DNA of 64,000 nt, taken from CAZXFH01 sp964640055. GTDB lineage: Bacteria > Fidelibacterota > UBA2242 > JAFGTP01. Position numbers and translations under genes: made by a program. Shown here in pieces: positions 19,328 through 28,267 of this stretch. Positions within the stretch are counted from its first letter, which is position 1. The number at the start of each line of letters is the position of its first letter. Location: NCBI GenBank assembly GCA_964640055.1, contig CAZXFH010000001.1, forward strand, positions 72,053 through 136,052. The letters are read 5' to 3'. The notes beneath the pieces are model-generated. The model did not search any database. It was not told the DNA's origin and saw only the letters and a program-made list of their open reading frames with translations.

Positions 19328-20155
19328 CTATTTCAGATATACATTCTCAATTTTTTTAAGAAGTACTTGCGGTCGGGAAACTTTATGGCTAGCTTCACCA
19401 CCCCGCAGAACTTTACCCACATCAGTGGCCAATTGAACTGCATCACCGAGATCCCGCTCTTTTTTTCCCTGTGCCATATAGAAGACCAGGACAGTCGGTT
19501 TTTTATTCTCAGTATACTGGCTCAAGCGAACGAGCTCACCATCGATCGTGGTAAATTCCATCTCCGGCAGTTTAGTGAAGAGGAAGGGGTATTTTTTGGC
19601 ATAGCTGAAACCCTGGGCAAAACTCTCTTTATTATTTTTCGGAAACTTTATTTTTTTATCTTTTTTATACTTTTTCGCCTTTTTTTCCTTGCCCACGTAG
19701 GTTTCCATGGCTTCCCCGAAATGAATCCGTTTGGGACCGGTAAGGCCATATTTGGAAACTCCATAAGCGTTTCCGAAATCCAGGAACTTCAGATGACCTT
19801 CCCAGGCCACTACACCGTTTTTATCCAGAACCAATACCAGGTTATCGAATTTCTGGTGAAAATTCAGATAATCAACCATCAATTGCGGTTGACCGCTGAA
19901 ATTTTTTACCAAGGCTTCCCCGGCGACAAATTTGACTCCTTTACTGACTTCCTGTTCTTTGCTTTTCAAACCCGGTGTATAGGTCAGTACGATATGGTCG
20001 ATCTGATCAGGATCAATATAATACTTATCCTGGGTCGTTGGTTTTTCTCCGGCCCCGACCCCCACGATATCAACCTGTCCCAGGTAACTGGAGCTACAGG
20101 CATTAACAATAATACCCAGGAGGATCAAAGTAACTAATAAATTGAATCTCTTCAT
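19328..20155 (-). CDS. Predicted lipoprotein with redoxin-like fold, unknown function
   Basis: A 275-residue protein. A lipoprotein signal ends in VNAC (Cys20). Residues about 40-140 include LDKNGVVAWEGHLKFLDFGN, which recalls redoxin or TlpA-like proteins, but no CxxC active site is present, so a thiol-redox role is not supported. A Lys-rich stretch around residues 153-172 separates a C-terminal part with PTVLVFYMAQG, again thioredoxin-fold-like. AAAGGAG precedes the ATG. It lies between the outer-membrane protein and the giant protease on the same strand, with gaps of 87 and 51 bases, and is probably co-transcribed. It could be an envelope accessory for that locus. Confidence 0.65.
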   Translation of the reverse strand: MKRFNLLVTLILLGIIVNACSSSYLGQVDIVGVGAGEKPTTQDKYYIDPDQIDHIVLTYTPGLKSKEQEVSKGVKFVAGEALVKNFSGQPQLMVDYLNFHQKFDNLVLVLDKNGVVAWEGHLKFLDFGNAYGVSKYGLTGPKRIHFGEAMETYVGKEKKAKKYKKDKKIKFPKNNKESFAQGFSYAKKYPFLFTKLPEMEFTTIDGELVRLSQYTENKKPTVLVFYMAQGKKERDLGDAVQLATDVGKVLRGGEASHKVSRPQVLLKKIENVYLK

Positions 20156-20242
20156 ATTGAGCTCCTTTTTAAAAAATCAAAATATTGGGTGTTCCTATTT
20201 TCATCTTTTGATAAAAACCATCGGCACCCATAGAAGTCGGAC

Positions 20243-20884
20243 CTACAGTGCAATTCCCACTGATAAGGTACCCATCGTACCAGCTCCCAGGGGTACATCG
20301 GAAATGTCTTGTGTATCCTCTTCCGTATATCCGTCCTCGTATTCTACTTCAACAGTGACCTCATCATCCATATTTCCTAAAGAATAACCGGTTTCGATAC
20401 AAAGTGTAAAAGGTCCCCAGAACCATCTCTTACCAATTAAAAGCTGAAACATGCTCATACCGACAGATCCGGTAGCCGTACCGCTGCCGTGAGTGTAGGA
20501 ATCCCACCCGTCATCGGTCAACTCCAGGGACATCCGTCCGAAACCCAGACCACCATAAACACCTTTTAACATGGCTGGCAGACCGAACTTTTCCAGTTGC
20601 TGGTCCAGATAATATTTTGCGCCGAAACCAAAGTAACCAAAGCCCATTTCTGTGGTTTCATCCAGGGGCAAATTAAAGGTGGAAAAATCAATATAGGGCG
20701 CGATACTATTATCAATATACGCGTTCCCCAGAGCCGGTAACAAATACTCAACCGAACCACCTACCAAATTGGGCAGACCTAATTTGGCTTCAATTCTAAT
20801 CGGCTTTTCCCGACTTAATGCAGCGCTACTAAAGATTAATACAAAAACCATGCTTACCAAGGTTAATTTTTTTAATAAACTCAT
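20243..20884 (-). CDS. Outer-membrane beta-barrel-like protein
   Basis: About 213 residues. I place the start at the ATG at 20884, which has a strong AAGGAG site and begins a clean signal peptide (MSLLKKLTLVSMVFVLIFSS, cleaved near ALSREK). A longer frame reaches 21010 but would overlap the zinc-ribbon gene. The mature part has alternating hydrophobic and polar residues with many Gly and aromatic residues (GFGYFGFGAKYYLD; RWFWGPFTLCIETGYSLG), as in small eight-stranded barrels. The C-terminus GTLSVGIAL fits a last beta strand. The function is unknown. Confidence 0.7.
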   Translation of the reverse strand: MSLLKKLTLVSMVFVLIFSSAALSREKPIRIEAKLGLPNLVGGSVEYLLPALGNAYIDNSIAPYIDFSTFNLPLDETTEMGFGYFGFGAKYYLDQQLEKFGLPAMLKGVYGGLGFGRMSLELTDDGWDSYTHGSGTATGSVGMSMFQLLIGKRWFWGPFTLCIETGYSLGNMDDEVTVEVEYEDGYTEEDTQDISDVPLGAGTMGTLSVGIAL

Positions 20885-20897
20885 AAATGACTCCTTC

Positions 20898-21119
20898 TTA
20901 AAACTCATTTTTACCATTATCATTTCTTCCCGGTAATGATGCGCCGCAATATTTACAATATTTAGCATAGGGATTCTCAATTTTCCCTTTGCAGCTGGGA
21001 CAATGGTCAATCAGTTTGCTGCCGCATTGGGAACAAAAGGTATCTGGTTCTTTAGTGTTACAAAAAAAAGAACATTGCGGACATATTTTATACCAAGGAG
21101 CTGCATTCTCTTGCACCAT
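20898..21119 (-). CDS. Small double zinc-ribbon protein
   Basis: A 73-residue protein with four CxxC pairs (CPQC, CSQC, CPSC and CKYC), plus two further cysteines in SFFCNTKE and AKYC. This arrangement suits two treble-clef or rubredoxin-like zinc ribbons. Such small proteins act as protein-interaction or nucleic-acid adaptors; no specific role can be read here. It is the first gene of the minus-strand envelope locus, divergent from the sensor kinase. Confidence 0.7.
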   Translation of the reverse strand: MVQENAAPWYKICPQCSFFCNTKEPDTFCSQCGSKLIDHCPSCKGKIENPYAKYCKYCGASLPGRNDNGKNEF

Positions 21120-21165
21120 GTTATTCTTCCGTTTTTCTTAATTTAACAATCATCGACTATCTAGA

Positions 21166-21182
21166 CTCAAAGGGTATGCCAA
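21166..21182 (-). promoter_or_regulatory. Weak sigma-54-like promoter motif for the zinc-ribbon/envelope genes
   Basis: On the minus strand, TTGGCATACCCTTTGAG has a perfect -24 half (TTGGCA) and correct spacing. The -12 element ends GA where GC is expected. It would start transcription about 35 bases before the ATG at 21119. A sigma-54 activator gene lies nearby. The mismatch keeps confidence low. Confidence 0.25.
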
Positions 21183-21268
21183 CTATTATAAATTTCCCTA
21201 TTTCCTTAAATATCAAACACTTAGGAAATTCTTATATTTGCGCTATATCACAATAAATATAGTCTCCC

Positions 21269-21285
21269 AAGGCTACAGTGTTGCA
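21269..21285 (+). promoter_or_regulatory. Sigma-54-like promoter of the sensor kinase/NtrC operon
   Basis: AAGGCTACAGTGTTGCA has GG at 21271-21272 and GC at 21283-21284 with the required ten bases between, and the -12 half TTGCA is perfect. The -24 half matches only at GGC. Transcription would start about 33 bases before the ATG at 21329. A 7-bp inverted repeat (TAGTCTC 21260-21266, GAGACTA 21290-21296) brackets it. Autoregulation by the NtrC-type protein of the same operon would fit. Confidence 0.35.
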
Positions 21286-21328
21286 TTAAGAGACTACAGA
21301 GCTTAGATTCTCCGGCAAGGTAAGTTTT

Positions 21329-24300
21329 ATGTCTAAAAACCGCACCAAAATCAGCCTGTTAATCCTATTCTGTCTCAGTTTGCTGAGTGCAGCCCCGATA
21401 AAAATTCAGTGGCGCCAATTAGAGACTCCTTCTGAGGAAAATCTGGATTTGGTGAAAATGCACTCAAAACAGGATTTTTGGGTGGCGGAAACCAAGCCCC
21501 CGGGGCGTCTGTTCCATTATAAAGATTCCCAGTGGCACCATTTCAGTCCCCCCAAGATTGGCCCAGACGTGAAGCAGCTGCATTATCACATCATTAATGA
21601 GCACCATTTTTTATGTGCAACGGTTAATAGTCAATATTTTACCGACTTTTATGATTACCAAGCCGGAAAATGGAATAAATTATCGCTGTCGGTAAAAGTA
21701 CCGGTTCGATATTTTTTTACTGATAAGCAAGGCAACATCTGGATTTATGGAGACTGGGGCTGGTTATCACGCTATCAAAAGGGTTCTCTCCAGCTGATTA
21801 AAGCACCCTTTGAAAATCACCTAACCGCCCTGGCCCAGCAGAATAACGGAAATCTCTGGATTGGTGTTCGGAATGAGGGGATCTATCGCCGTACAGATTC
21901 AACCTATTTCAATGTTCCGATTGCCGACAGTATTGTACCTAATATTTCCCATATCGTTGCTGATAGCAATGACATCCGCTTCTACACATTTGATGGTAAG
22001 ATTTATCAGCAGCAACACAACAAATTTCTTGAGCTGAAGCAACAATTACCGGCCAGCAATCGTTGGCTATATAATTTCAGAGATCCTGAGCATGGTGTTG
22101 CCTTTTCAGGTGAATACGCCGGAGAGATACATCTTTACATTGATCAAAAATGGTTCTATTATCCGCTGCCCCTTAACTACCGGGTCATCGAGGCCCATAT
22201 ATTCAAGGACGATGCGGTTATTGTCAGTGATCTTAATGGTTATATTTTGATGGGTACGCCACGTGAAAAAACCTTTTTCTCGGAAACTGCAGGGCGCTAT
22301 CATTTAGATGGCAGTATCTACGATCAGTCTGATGGTGCTGCATTTATTTATTTTAATGATGATGAATATTTAGATCTGTTCTTAATGAACCGCGGAGCTC
22401 ATCAACAGAATAGACTCCATCTGAATTCCGATGGCCGCGATTTTGCAGATATTTCCGAGCAGTGTCCCTTGTTAAAGACAAAGCGCATTTCCCGTTTCCA
22501 TTTTGGAGATCTAAACAGAGATGGTCGCAATGATATCGTGGTGACCGACACTTCTAATTACCTGAACATTTTGCTGAATGACCGCCGAGGACATTACTAT
22601 CTTTTCCGTCAATTAGACTTGGGGGCTTTTGATGAAATAAAAGACATACGACTGATTGATTACAATCGGGATGGCTTTCTGGATATTTGTCTGAGTGCCT
22701 ATTATCGGGGCGGCAGAAGCATCGGGGCTAATCTGCTTTTTGAAAATAAGTTTTATGGGTTGAAATTTACTGTGGATACTGCTTTCATCACCCAAACCAA
22801 AGGCTGGAATAACAGCACAACCTTTGCTGATTTCAATAACGATGGCTATTTGGAGGCCTACATTTCCACATCCTGGATCAAAGATAAACTGTTAAGTTTT
22901 AAAAACAATCAATGGCATAATCAGTCAGAGCTGAGCAGCTCCTCAATCGAAATAACCCAACAAAACAGCGTCAACACGATTGCCATTGATTATGATAATG
23001 ATGGTGATCTGGATCTCTTCCTGAATCATCCGGCCGGGCTGACTTGTTTCAAAAACAATGGCCTAGGTCAATTTCGAAAAGCCAGCGATTCCCTATTGGC
23101 ACCTGTTGCCCTTCCGGAAGGTCCCTTTGCCTTTATCAACAGCGGGGATTTTAATAATGACGGTTATCTGGATCTTTTCATTTCCGTAAACAATATCGAC
23201 CGGAATTTTCTTTTACTAAATGATTCGGCACAGTGTTTCATTGATGCCAGCCAGGATTTCGGTCTGTCATCGCCAGCGATAAGCAGTGCGATCATAGGAG
23301 ATATCGATCAAGATGGTGATCTGGATATTTATGGTCTGCGGAAATATGGTACTAACATTCTATGGATCAATCGAACCGATAATAAAAATTATTTGAAAGT
23401 CAAATTGAATGGTTTGCATTCAATTAATGGCCGCTTCAGTAAAATTTGGGTCTATAGCGCTGGTTATTTAGATGAACCTGAACATTTGCTTGGTTACCGG
23501 GAAATTGGCACCCTAAAACCAGCAGAAGGTCTCTACAATTCGGATGTGGCACATTTTGGACTTAACCGACACAATAAATATGATCTCAGAATCACTTTCC
23601 AAGCTGGCAAAACCATTACCTTAGAAGGCATTTCTGCAGGACAAACCCTGCAGGTGGCTGAATACGGACCGCTGGGTCTTTTTATCCGCCGATTACCGGC
23701 CTTGGTTTTATTTTTCCTGCAACAAGCCGAATTCTACTTTTACACCCTGATCTTCCTGCTAACAGCAGTTATTCTATATCTAGGGATTCGTATGGGCGTA
23801 AAATACTTCCGTTGGGAACTCCCCTTTTCTGTTGTTATAATGATTTTTAATCTTTCCCTCTTCTGGTTTCTGGTAAATCTCTTCAGGAATGACAATATAT
23901 TTGATAAATATTTCCTGCCGGTAATGGCCGCTGCTCTTGGCATAATTATTCCGCTTATATACTCGGCTTTGGCCAATCGCCGCCGGATCAGTGGATACCT
24001 GCAAAACACCAAGACAGAACTACTGAAAACTTTACTGAATTTTACCCACGGAAAATATGCCCTGAGCAATATTAACAGTTTGTATCTTTTGTGTAATAAT
24101 CTTGATAAATCCGTGCTGCACTCCGAGCGCCTAAAAGTGCAATTCAGTGAGAGACACAGCACCTTTCTCAACTTTGTTTTACCCCAGTTAGATAAACTGA
24201 TCCATTTGGCCAGATCAGCCAATCTTGATCAAGACATGATCAAGAAAATGCGCGTACGCCTACATTCAATTCGAACCGATTTGGATCATTTCTTAAATAA

Positions 24301-24859
24301 TTTAGAATCAGGACGTATCACTGAATGCAAAAAGATGGCCGCAGATCTAAAATTTCTAAGAGATCAGTTACGATATATTAAAAGCAGCGTTTTTAAAGAA
24401 TTTTCTGCTGAGGCCACGCAAGTCATTCTTGATATTACCCGGACCTGTCAACAAAACCTGCCTGAAAATCAGGTCGAAATCAAGCGAAAAAAAGAAGAAC
24501 AAAAAAATTATTGGGTGCTCATTCCAGCCCATGAATTAGGTGATATTATCAACAACTGCCTCCAAAACGCGTTACAAGCCGTGGCCAGTAATAAGGGTAA
24601 AAAACGAATTGAAATCTATGTGTACCGTTCGGCGCCCAAAATCAGAATCGATATCAGTGATAACGGCTCGGGAATTCCCGAAGAGATCAAAGAAAAAATA
24701 TTCACCAGTGGCTTCTCCTCTACCGGGGGAACCGGTCAGGGACTATATCACAATCAGAATGTTCTAAATAAATATGGCGGACGAATCTATTTGGTATCTT
24801 CCCGCCTCGGGCAGGGAGCCAATTTTCGAATTGAATTATTAGAAGGAGTTCATCGATGA
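21329..24859 (+). CDS. Sensor histidine kinase with exported FG-GAP/UnbV-like propeller sensor
   Basis: 1176 residues. A signal peptide (1-22) is followed by a two-component-regulator-propeller-like part (about 100-330, with NIWIYGDWGWL and NLWIGVRNEGIY). Next is an FG-GAP/VCBS propeller (about 330-680) with repeated Ca-binding-type motifs such as DYNRDGFLDI, DYDNDGDLDLF and DIDQDGDLDIYG, then an ASPIC/UnbV-like beta domain (about 690-775). Membrane helices span about 785-900. A cytoplasmic helical region has a possible phospho-acceptor His907 (FTHGKYALSNI), and a HATPase domain follows with N-box residues 1075-1080, DNGSGIPEEI and GGTGQGLY. A canonical H-box is not obvious. The stop overlaps the NtrC-type regulator start (ATGA), so the two form a coupled pair. 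The ligand is unknown; a large Ca-binding or polysaccharide-binding exterior is suggested. Confidence 0.82.
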   Translation: MSKNRTKISLLILFCLSLLSAAPIKIQWRQLETPSEENLDLVKMHSKQDFWVAETKPPGRLFHYKDSQWHHFSPPKIGPDVKQLHYHIINEHHFLCATVNSQYFTDFYDYQAGKWNKLSLSVKVPVRYFFTDKQGNIWIYGDWGWLSRYQKGSLQLIKAPFENHLTALAQQNNGNLWIGVRNEGIYRRTDSTYFNVPIADSIVPNISHIVADSNDIRFYTFDGKIYQQQHNKFLELKQQLPASNRWLYNFRDPEHGVAFSGEYAGEIHLYIDQKWFYYPLPLNYRVIEAHIFKDDAVIVSDLNGYILMGTPREKTFFSETAGRYHLDGSIYDQSDGAAFIYFNDDEYLDLFLMNRGAHQQNRLHLNSDGRDFADISEQCPLLKTKRISRFHFGDLNRDGRNDIVVTDTSNYLNILLNDRRGHYYLFRQLDLGAFDEIKDIRLIDYNRDGFLDICLSAYYRGGRSIGANLLFENKFYGLKFTVDTAFITQTKGWNNSTTFADFNNDGYLEAYISTSWIKDKLLSFKNNQWHNQSELSSSSIEITQQNSVNTIAIDYDNDGDLDLFLNHPAGLTCFKNNGLGQFRKASDSLLAPVALPEGPFAFINSGDFNNDGYLDLFISVNNIDRNFLLLNDSAQCFIDASQDFGLSSPAISSAIIGDIDQDGDLDIYGLRKYGTNILWINRTDNKNYLKVKLNGLHSINGRFSKIWVYSAGYLDEPEHLLGYREIGTLKPAEGLYNSDVAHFGLNRHNKYDLRITFQAGKTITLEGISAGQTLQVAEYGPLGLFIRRLPALVLFFLQQAEFYFYTLIFLLTAVILYLGIRMGVKYFRWELPFSVVIMIFNLSLFWFLVNLFRNDNIFDKYFLPVMAAALGIIIPLIYSALANRRRISGYLQNTKTELLKTLLNFTHGKYALSNINSLYLLCNNLDKSVLHSERLKVQFSERHSTFLNFVLPQLDKLIHLARSANLDQDMIKKMRVRLHSIRTDLDHFLNNLESGRITECKKMAADLKFLRDQLRYIKSSVFKEFSAEATQVILDITRTCQQNLPENQVEIKRKKEEQKNYWVLIPAHELGDIINNCLQNALQAVASNKGKKRIEIYVYRSAPKIRIDISDNGSGIPEEIKEKIFTSGFSSTGGTGQGLYHNQNVLNKYGGRIYLVSSRLGQGANFRIELLEGVHR

Positions 24860-26244
24860 AACCACTTTTACTATTAATCGATGATGATAAAAATTTTGTA
24901 GAAGACTTTACTTTGTTGCTCGAATCTGATTTTACCTCTATCACAGCTTATACAGCCGCAGAGGGGTTGCGCAAAGTGCGACAGAATAATCCCGATATTG
25001 TGCTCCTCGATCTGTTTCTGGGAGGTGAAAAAAATGGACTGGATGTCCTGGATAAAATCATGACATATGATAAGAACCTTCCGGTCATTATTATCACGGA
25101 TTATGGTTCCATAGACACAGCTGTCAGTGCAATTCAAGCCGGTGCCTTTGATTACATCTCAAAGACCCCCAATATGACAGAATTGAAGCTCATCATCCAG
25201 AAGTCTATTCGGCAACGTTCAGACCGTTTTTACAAGGAATCGCTCAAAGAGGAAGTGCAGAAACATTATCACCAACTCATCGGGGACAGTCCCCCCATGC
25301 AAAAATTAAAGCATCAAATCCGGTTAAGTGCCAGTCACTTAAATACGGTACTGATTACCGGCGAGAGTGGGGTGGGCAAAGAAATCGTAGCCCGTCATAT
25401 TCATCTGCATAGCCCCCGGAGCAATGCCCCTTTTGTACCGATCAATTGTGCGGCCGTGCCCGATAATCTATTGGAAAGCGAATTGTTCGGACATGAAAAA
25501 GGGGCTTTTACCGGTGCCAACACCCGCAAGATCGGTAAATTTGAAATTGCTTCCGAGGGTATCATCTTTTTTGATGAGATTTCAGAACTAGATCCAGATG
25601 CGCAAGTCAAACTCCTACGGGTCTTACAGGAAAAAGAATTCGATCGGGTGGGTGGAAATAAAACCATTCAAACTGACGCCAAGATCCTGGCGGCCACTAA
25701 CCGGGACCTCCACCAAATGGTTAGCCAGGGACAATTCCGCAGCGATCTGTTTTACCGTCTGGATGTATTTCCGATCCATGTGCCGCCCCTGAGATCACGC
25801 AAGGCGGATATACCGGCCCTGGTTGATCATTTCCTGAGTTCAATATGCGACGAAATGAAAATATCGCATAAGCAATTTTCACAAGAGGCTTTGGATATAT
25901 TTATGAATTATAACTGGCCCGGAAATATCCGCGAATTACGTAATTATGTCACGCGCGCCGTTATCCTCAGCCAGGAGAGTGAAACGATCAAGCCCATCCA
26001 TCTGGAACAAAAAGTCATTGTCAAAGAGGAATTTTCGGAATTAATGCCGGATACTACTCCTGAAACCTGGGAGGAAATGGATAGGCTGCGCAAAGAAATG
26101 GCCGAACAGGCCCGACGTGAGGTGGAAAAACGCTTTCTGACGCACCTTCTGGAGAAATTTGAAGGCAATGTATCTCGAGCCGCCGAAAATATCGGAATCA
26201 ACCGCACCAATTTCCATAAAATGATGCGGCGCTGCGGTTTGTAA
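24856..26244 (+). CDS. NtrC-family sigma-54-dependent response regulator
   Basis: 462 residues in the classical three-part layout. The receiver domain (1-120) has the acidic pocket DDD at 10-11 and phospho-acceptor Asp52 (LLDLFLGG). The AAA+ domain (about 143-370) has Walker A GESGVGKE, the sigma-54 contact loop GAFTGA and Walker B IIFFDEISEL. A Fis-type helix-turn-helix lies at the end (GNVSRAAENIGINRTNFHKMM). It activates sigma-54 RNA polymerase at GG/GC promoters when phosphorylated, presumably by the overlapping upstream kinase. Targets are unknown; candidate sigma-54 motifs lie in 21120-21328. Confidence 0.95.
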   Translation: MKPLLLLIDDDKNFVEDFTLLLESDFTSITAYTAAEGLRKVRQNNPDIVLLDLFLGGEKNGLDVLDKIMTYDKNLPVIIITDYGSIDTAVSAIQAGAFDYISKTPNMTELKLIIQKSIRQRSDRFYKESLKEEVQKHYHQLIGDSPPMQKLKHQIRLSASHLNTVLITGESGVGKEIVARHIHLHSPRSNAPFVPINCAAVPDNLLESELFGHEKGAFTGANTRKIGKFEIASEGIIFFDEISELDPDAQVKLLRVLQEKEFDRVGGNKTIQTDAKILAATNRDLHQMVSQGQFRSDLFYRLDVFPIHVPPLRSRKADIPALVDHFLSSICDEMKISHKQFSQEALDIFMNYNWPGNIRELRNYVTRAVILSQESETIKPIHLEQKVIVKEEFSELMPDTTPETWEEMDRLRKEMAEQARREVEKRFLTHLLEKFEGNVSRAAENIGINRTNFHKMMRRCGL

Positions 26245-26309
26245 TTAGAACCTCAGGGGTATTCTGCCGGTCAAAATTTAATCCAATATTAATTGTTGAG
26301 AAATGTATG

Positions 26310-27329
26310 TTACTTGACTTGCCTGACGCGTTCCAGTGCGTCGGTCAATCCACTTCTTTGACTCAAGAGATATTCACGCCGGGTATGCTCAATCCACTGG
26401 AATATGCTTTCCCATAAGTCAAAATCTTGTGTTTGCCTGGGATACTGACCGGCAAATTTGGCGTTATCTAACTGGTTAAATATTTGCTCCAATTCAGCAG
26501 TGCGCTCGTTCTCCAGATCACCGGCAGTCAAAGCCTCAACAATCTCATCAGTAGACATTTCCAGCGCTAAAATATAATAGCGCCGTTCCAGGTATTCCCG
26601 TAATATATGTGACATATTAAAGTAAAATTTTCGCCGTTTATGGGTTGTCGGTGCATAATTTTTTTTAATTTGCTTCAGCCTCCGATGCGCAACCAAAGCT
26701 GGCGGTTCCAGATGTCGCTCTTCAAAATATTTTTCAGGACATTGCGACCGCCATCGGCGGTAAAAATAATACCAAGTGACCGAGATCATTAAAATTAATA
26801 AAATGAACAGTATCCAATCCCAGGGCACTATAGTGGGGAGTGGCAGGGGCGGCTTGATATCTTTCGGATGGGCCTCGCCGGGAGGCAGTACAGAAACCAC
26901 TTCTACAATCTTCTCATTGGTTTCAAAAACAAGTGTTCTGCTGGTATCGGCATTTAGATAGGCTGTGATCTTCAGTTTCGGAATAGTAACCTGACCGGTA
27001 TCAAAAGCTGCCAATTTCAACAGCCAGGAGCGTACTATGTTATCTCCTTTTCGTTCGGGAGTTGTTAAATATTGATCTTGGATTTCAAACTCCCCTAATT
27101 TCTGATCTAAAGGAGGCAACTCGAATTCAGTGCCCTTAGGATATTTGAATTGAACTTTATAATGTATCGGATCACCGATGGTTACCAGGCTAGTATCCAG
27201 GTGGGTTGCTATGCTCACCGGAGTATCTTCCGCGAGAGAACTACTGGTAAATAAGCATAATCCCAACCACCAGAACAAAATTTTTATGGCTATATTTTGA
27301 TTATAAAATATTTTTACTCTTACACTCAT
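26310..27329 (-). CDS. BatD-like membrane protein
   Basis: 339 residues. An N-terminal signal or anchor is followed by a beta-rich periplasmic domain (about 35-180; VTIGDPIHYKVQFKYPKGTEFELPP, RSWLLKLAAFDTGQVTIPKL) of the BatD/oxygen-tolerance type. A membrane helix lies at about 189-208 (WDWILFILLILMISVTWYYF), then a cytoplasmic helical domain resembling the DUF4381 C-terminus. It is the last gene of a MoxR-DUF58-BatD set, a common cluster thought to act as a MoxR/VWA-type chaperone or envelope maturation system. The start ATG at 27329 lacks a strong Shine-Dalgarno. Confidence 0.75.
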   Translation of the reverse strand: MSVRVKIFYNQNIAIKILFWWLGLCLFTSSSLAEDTPVSIATHLDTSLVTIGDPIHYKVQFKYPKGTEFELPPLDQKLGEFEIQDQYLTTPERKGDNIVRSWLLKLAAFDTGQVTIPKLKITAYLNADTSRTLVFETNEKIVEVVSVLPPGEAHPKDIKPPLPLPTIVPWDWILFILLILMISVTWYYFYRRWRSQCPEKYFEERHLEPPALVAHRRLKQIKKNYAPTTHKRRKFYFNMSHILREYLERRYYILALEMSTDEIVEALTAGDLENERTAELEQIFNQLDNAKFAGQYPRQTQDFDLWESIFQWIEHTRREYLLSQRSGLTDALERVRQVK

Positions 27330-27367
27330 ATTATCCGGTAAAATGGCATGCTTGCCAAACTAAAAGG

Positions 27368-28246
27368 TCATCTGAAACGCCGTTCACGCATTTTAAAAAA
27401 TTTAATCAAGGGGTCAACATAGGATTCGGTAACATTAATTTGAATACTGTCCACATTCATCCGTTTGGTTTGCTCGAGAAATTCTTGGTGTTTATCGGCC
27501 ATTTTTTCCTGATATTGCTGACGAAATTTTTTATTCCCGGTATCCACCCATATCTCTGCTCCGGTTTCAGCATCTTGAAGTTTAATCAACCCCACATCGG
27601 GCAATTCATTTTCCCGCTGATCAATCGTCCTGATGGCAATAACATCATGTTTTTGATTGAGTATATTCAGGGGGTGGTAAAACCCGGTATCATCGAAATC
27701 AGAAACCACAAACACGATCGATCGCCGCTTGAGTCCCCTCAACAAGTATTCCAAGCCGGTGCGAATATTGGTATGGTTGGACGCCGGTTTAAAATAAAGC
27801 ACTTCGCGAATGACCCGCAGGACATGGGCTTTGCCTTTCCGCGGGGGGATATACTTTTCTACTTCATCGGTAAAGATCAACAGGCCGACCTTATCGTTAT
27901 TTTTGATGGCTGAAAACGCCAGAAGAGCACATATTTCAGCGGCGACTTCCGATTTAAATTTATCACCAGATCCAAATTGACCGGAACGCGACGCATCCAC
28001 CGCCAGCATGACATTCAATTCACGTTCTTCTTCATGCACCTTCACATAGGGATGATTATAGCGGGCGGTAACGTTCCAATCCACTGTACGCACATCATCA
28101 CCATACTGATACTCCCTGACCTCGGCAAACTCCATACCCTGCCCTTTAAATACTGAATGATATTCGCCACTGAACACATCATTCACTAAATAGCGGGTTC
28201 GCAACTCGATCTGGCGTACTTTCTTAAGGATTTCTTTTGGAATCAT
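27368..28246 (-). CDS. DUF58 domain protein (MoxR-associated, VWA-like)
   Basis: About 292 residues. I prefer the ATG at 28246; a TTG at 28264 adds six residues, and neither start has a clear Shine-Dalgarno. The DUF58 signature GQGMEFAEVREYQYGDDVRTVDWN is present, though split here by the reading limit, and the VWA-like metal-site motif appears as DASRSGQFG. It lies 21 bases after moxR. The family acts with MoxR ATPases, but the molecular task is not established. Confidence 0.88.
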   Translation of the reverse strand: MIPKEILKKVRQIELRTRYLVNDVFSGEYHSVFKGQGMEFAEVREYQYGDDVRTVDWNVTARYNHPYVKVHEEERELNVMLAVDASRSGQFGSGDKFKSEVAAEICALLAFSAIKNNDKVGLLIFTDEVEKYIPPRKGKAHVLRVIREVLYFKPASNHTNIRTGLEYLLRGLKRRSIVFVVSDFDDTGFYHPLNILNQKHDVIAIRTIDQRENELPDVGLIKLQDAETGAEIWVDTGNKKFRQQYQEKMADKHQEFLEQTKRMNVDSIQINVTESYVDPLIKFFKMRERRFR

Positions 28247-28267
28247 GGAAGCAATAAATGGCAAGTA

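Noticed and set aside
19367..20137. Long plus-strand frame of 256 codons
   Set aside because: It lies opposite a minus-strand lipoprotein that has a Shine-Dalgarno and a lipobox; its own protein has no recognisable features.
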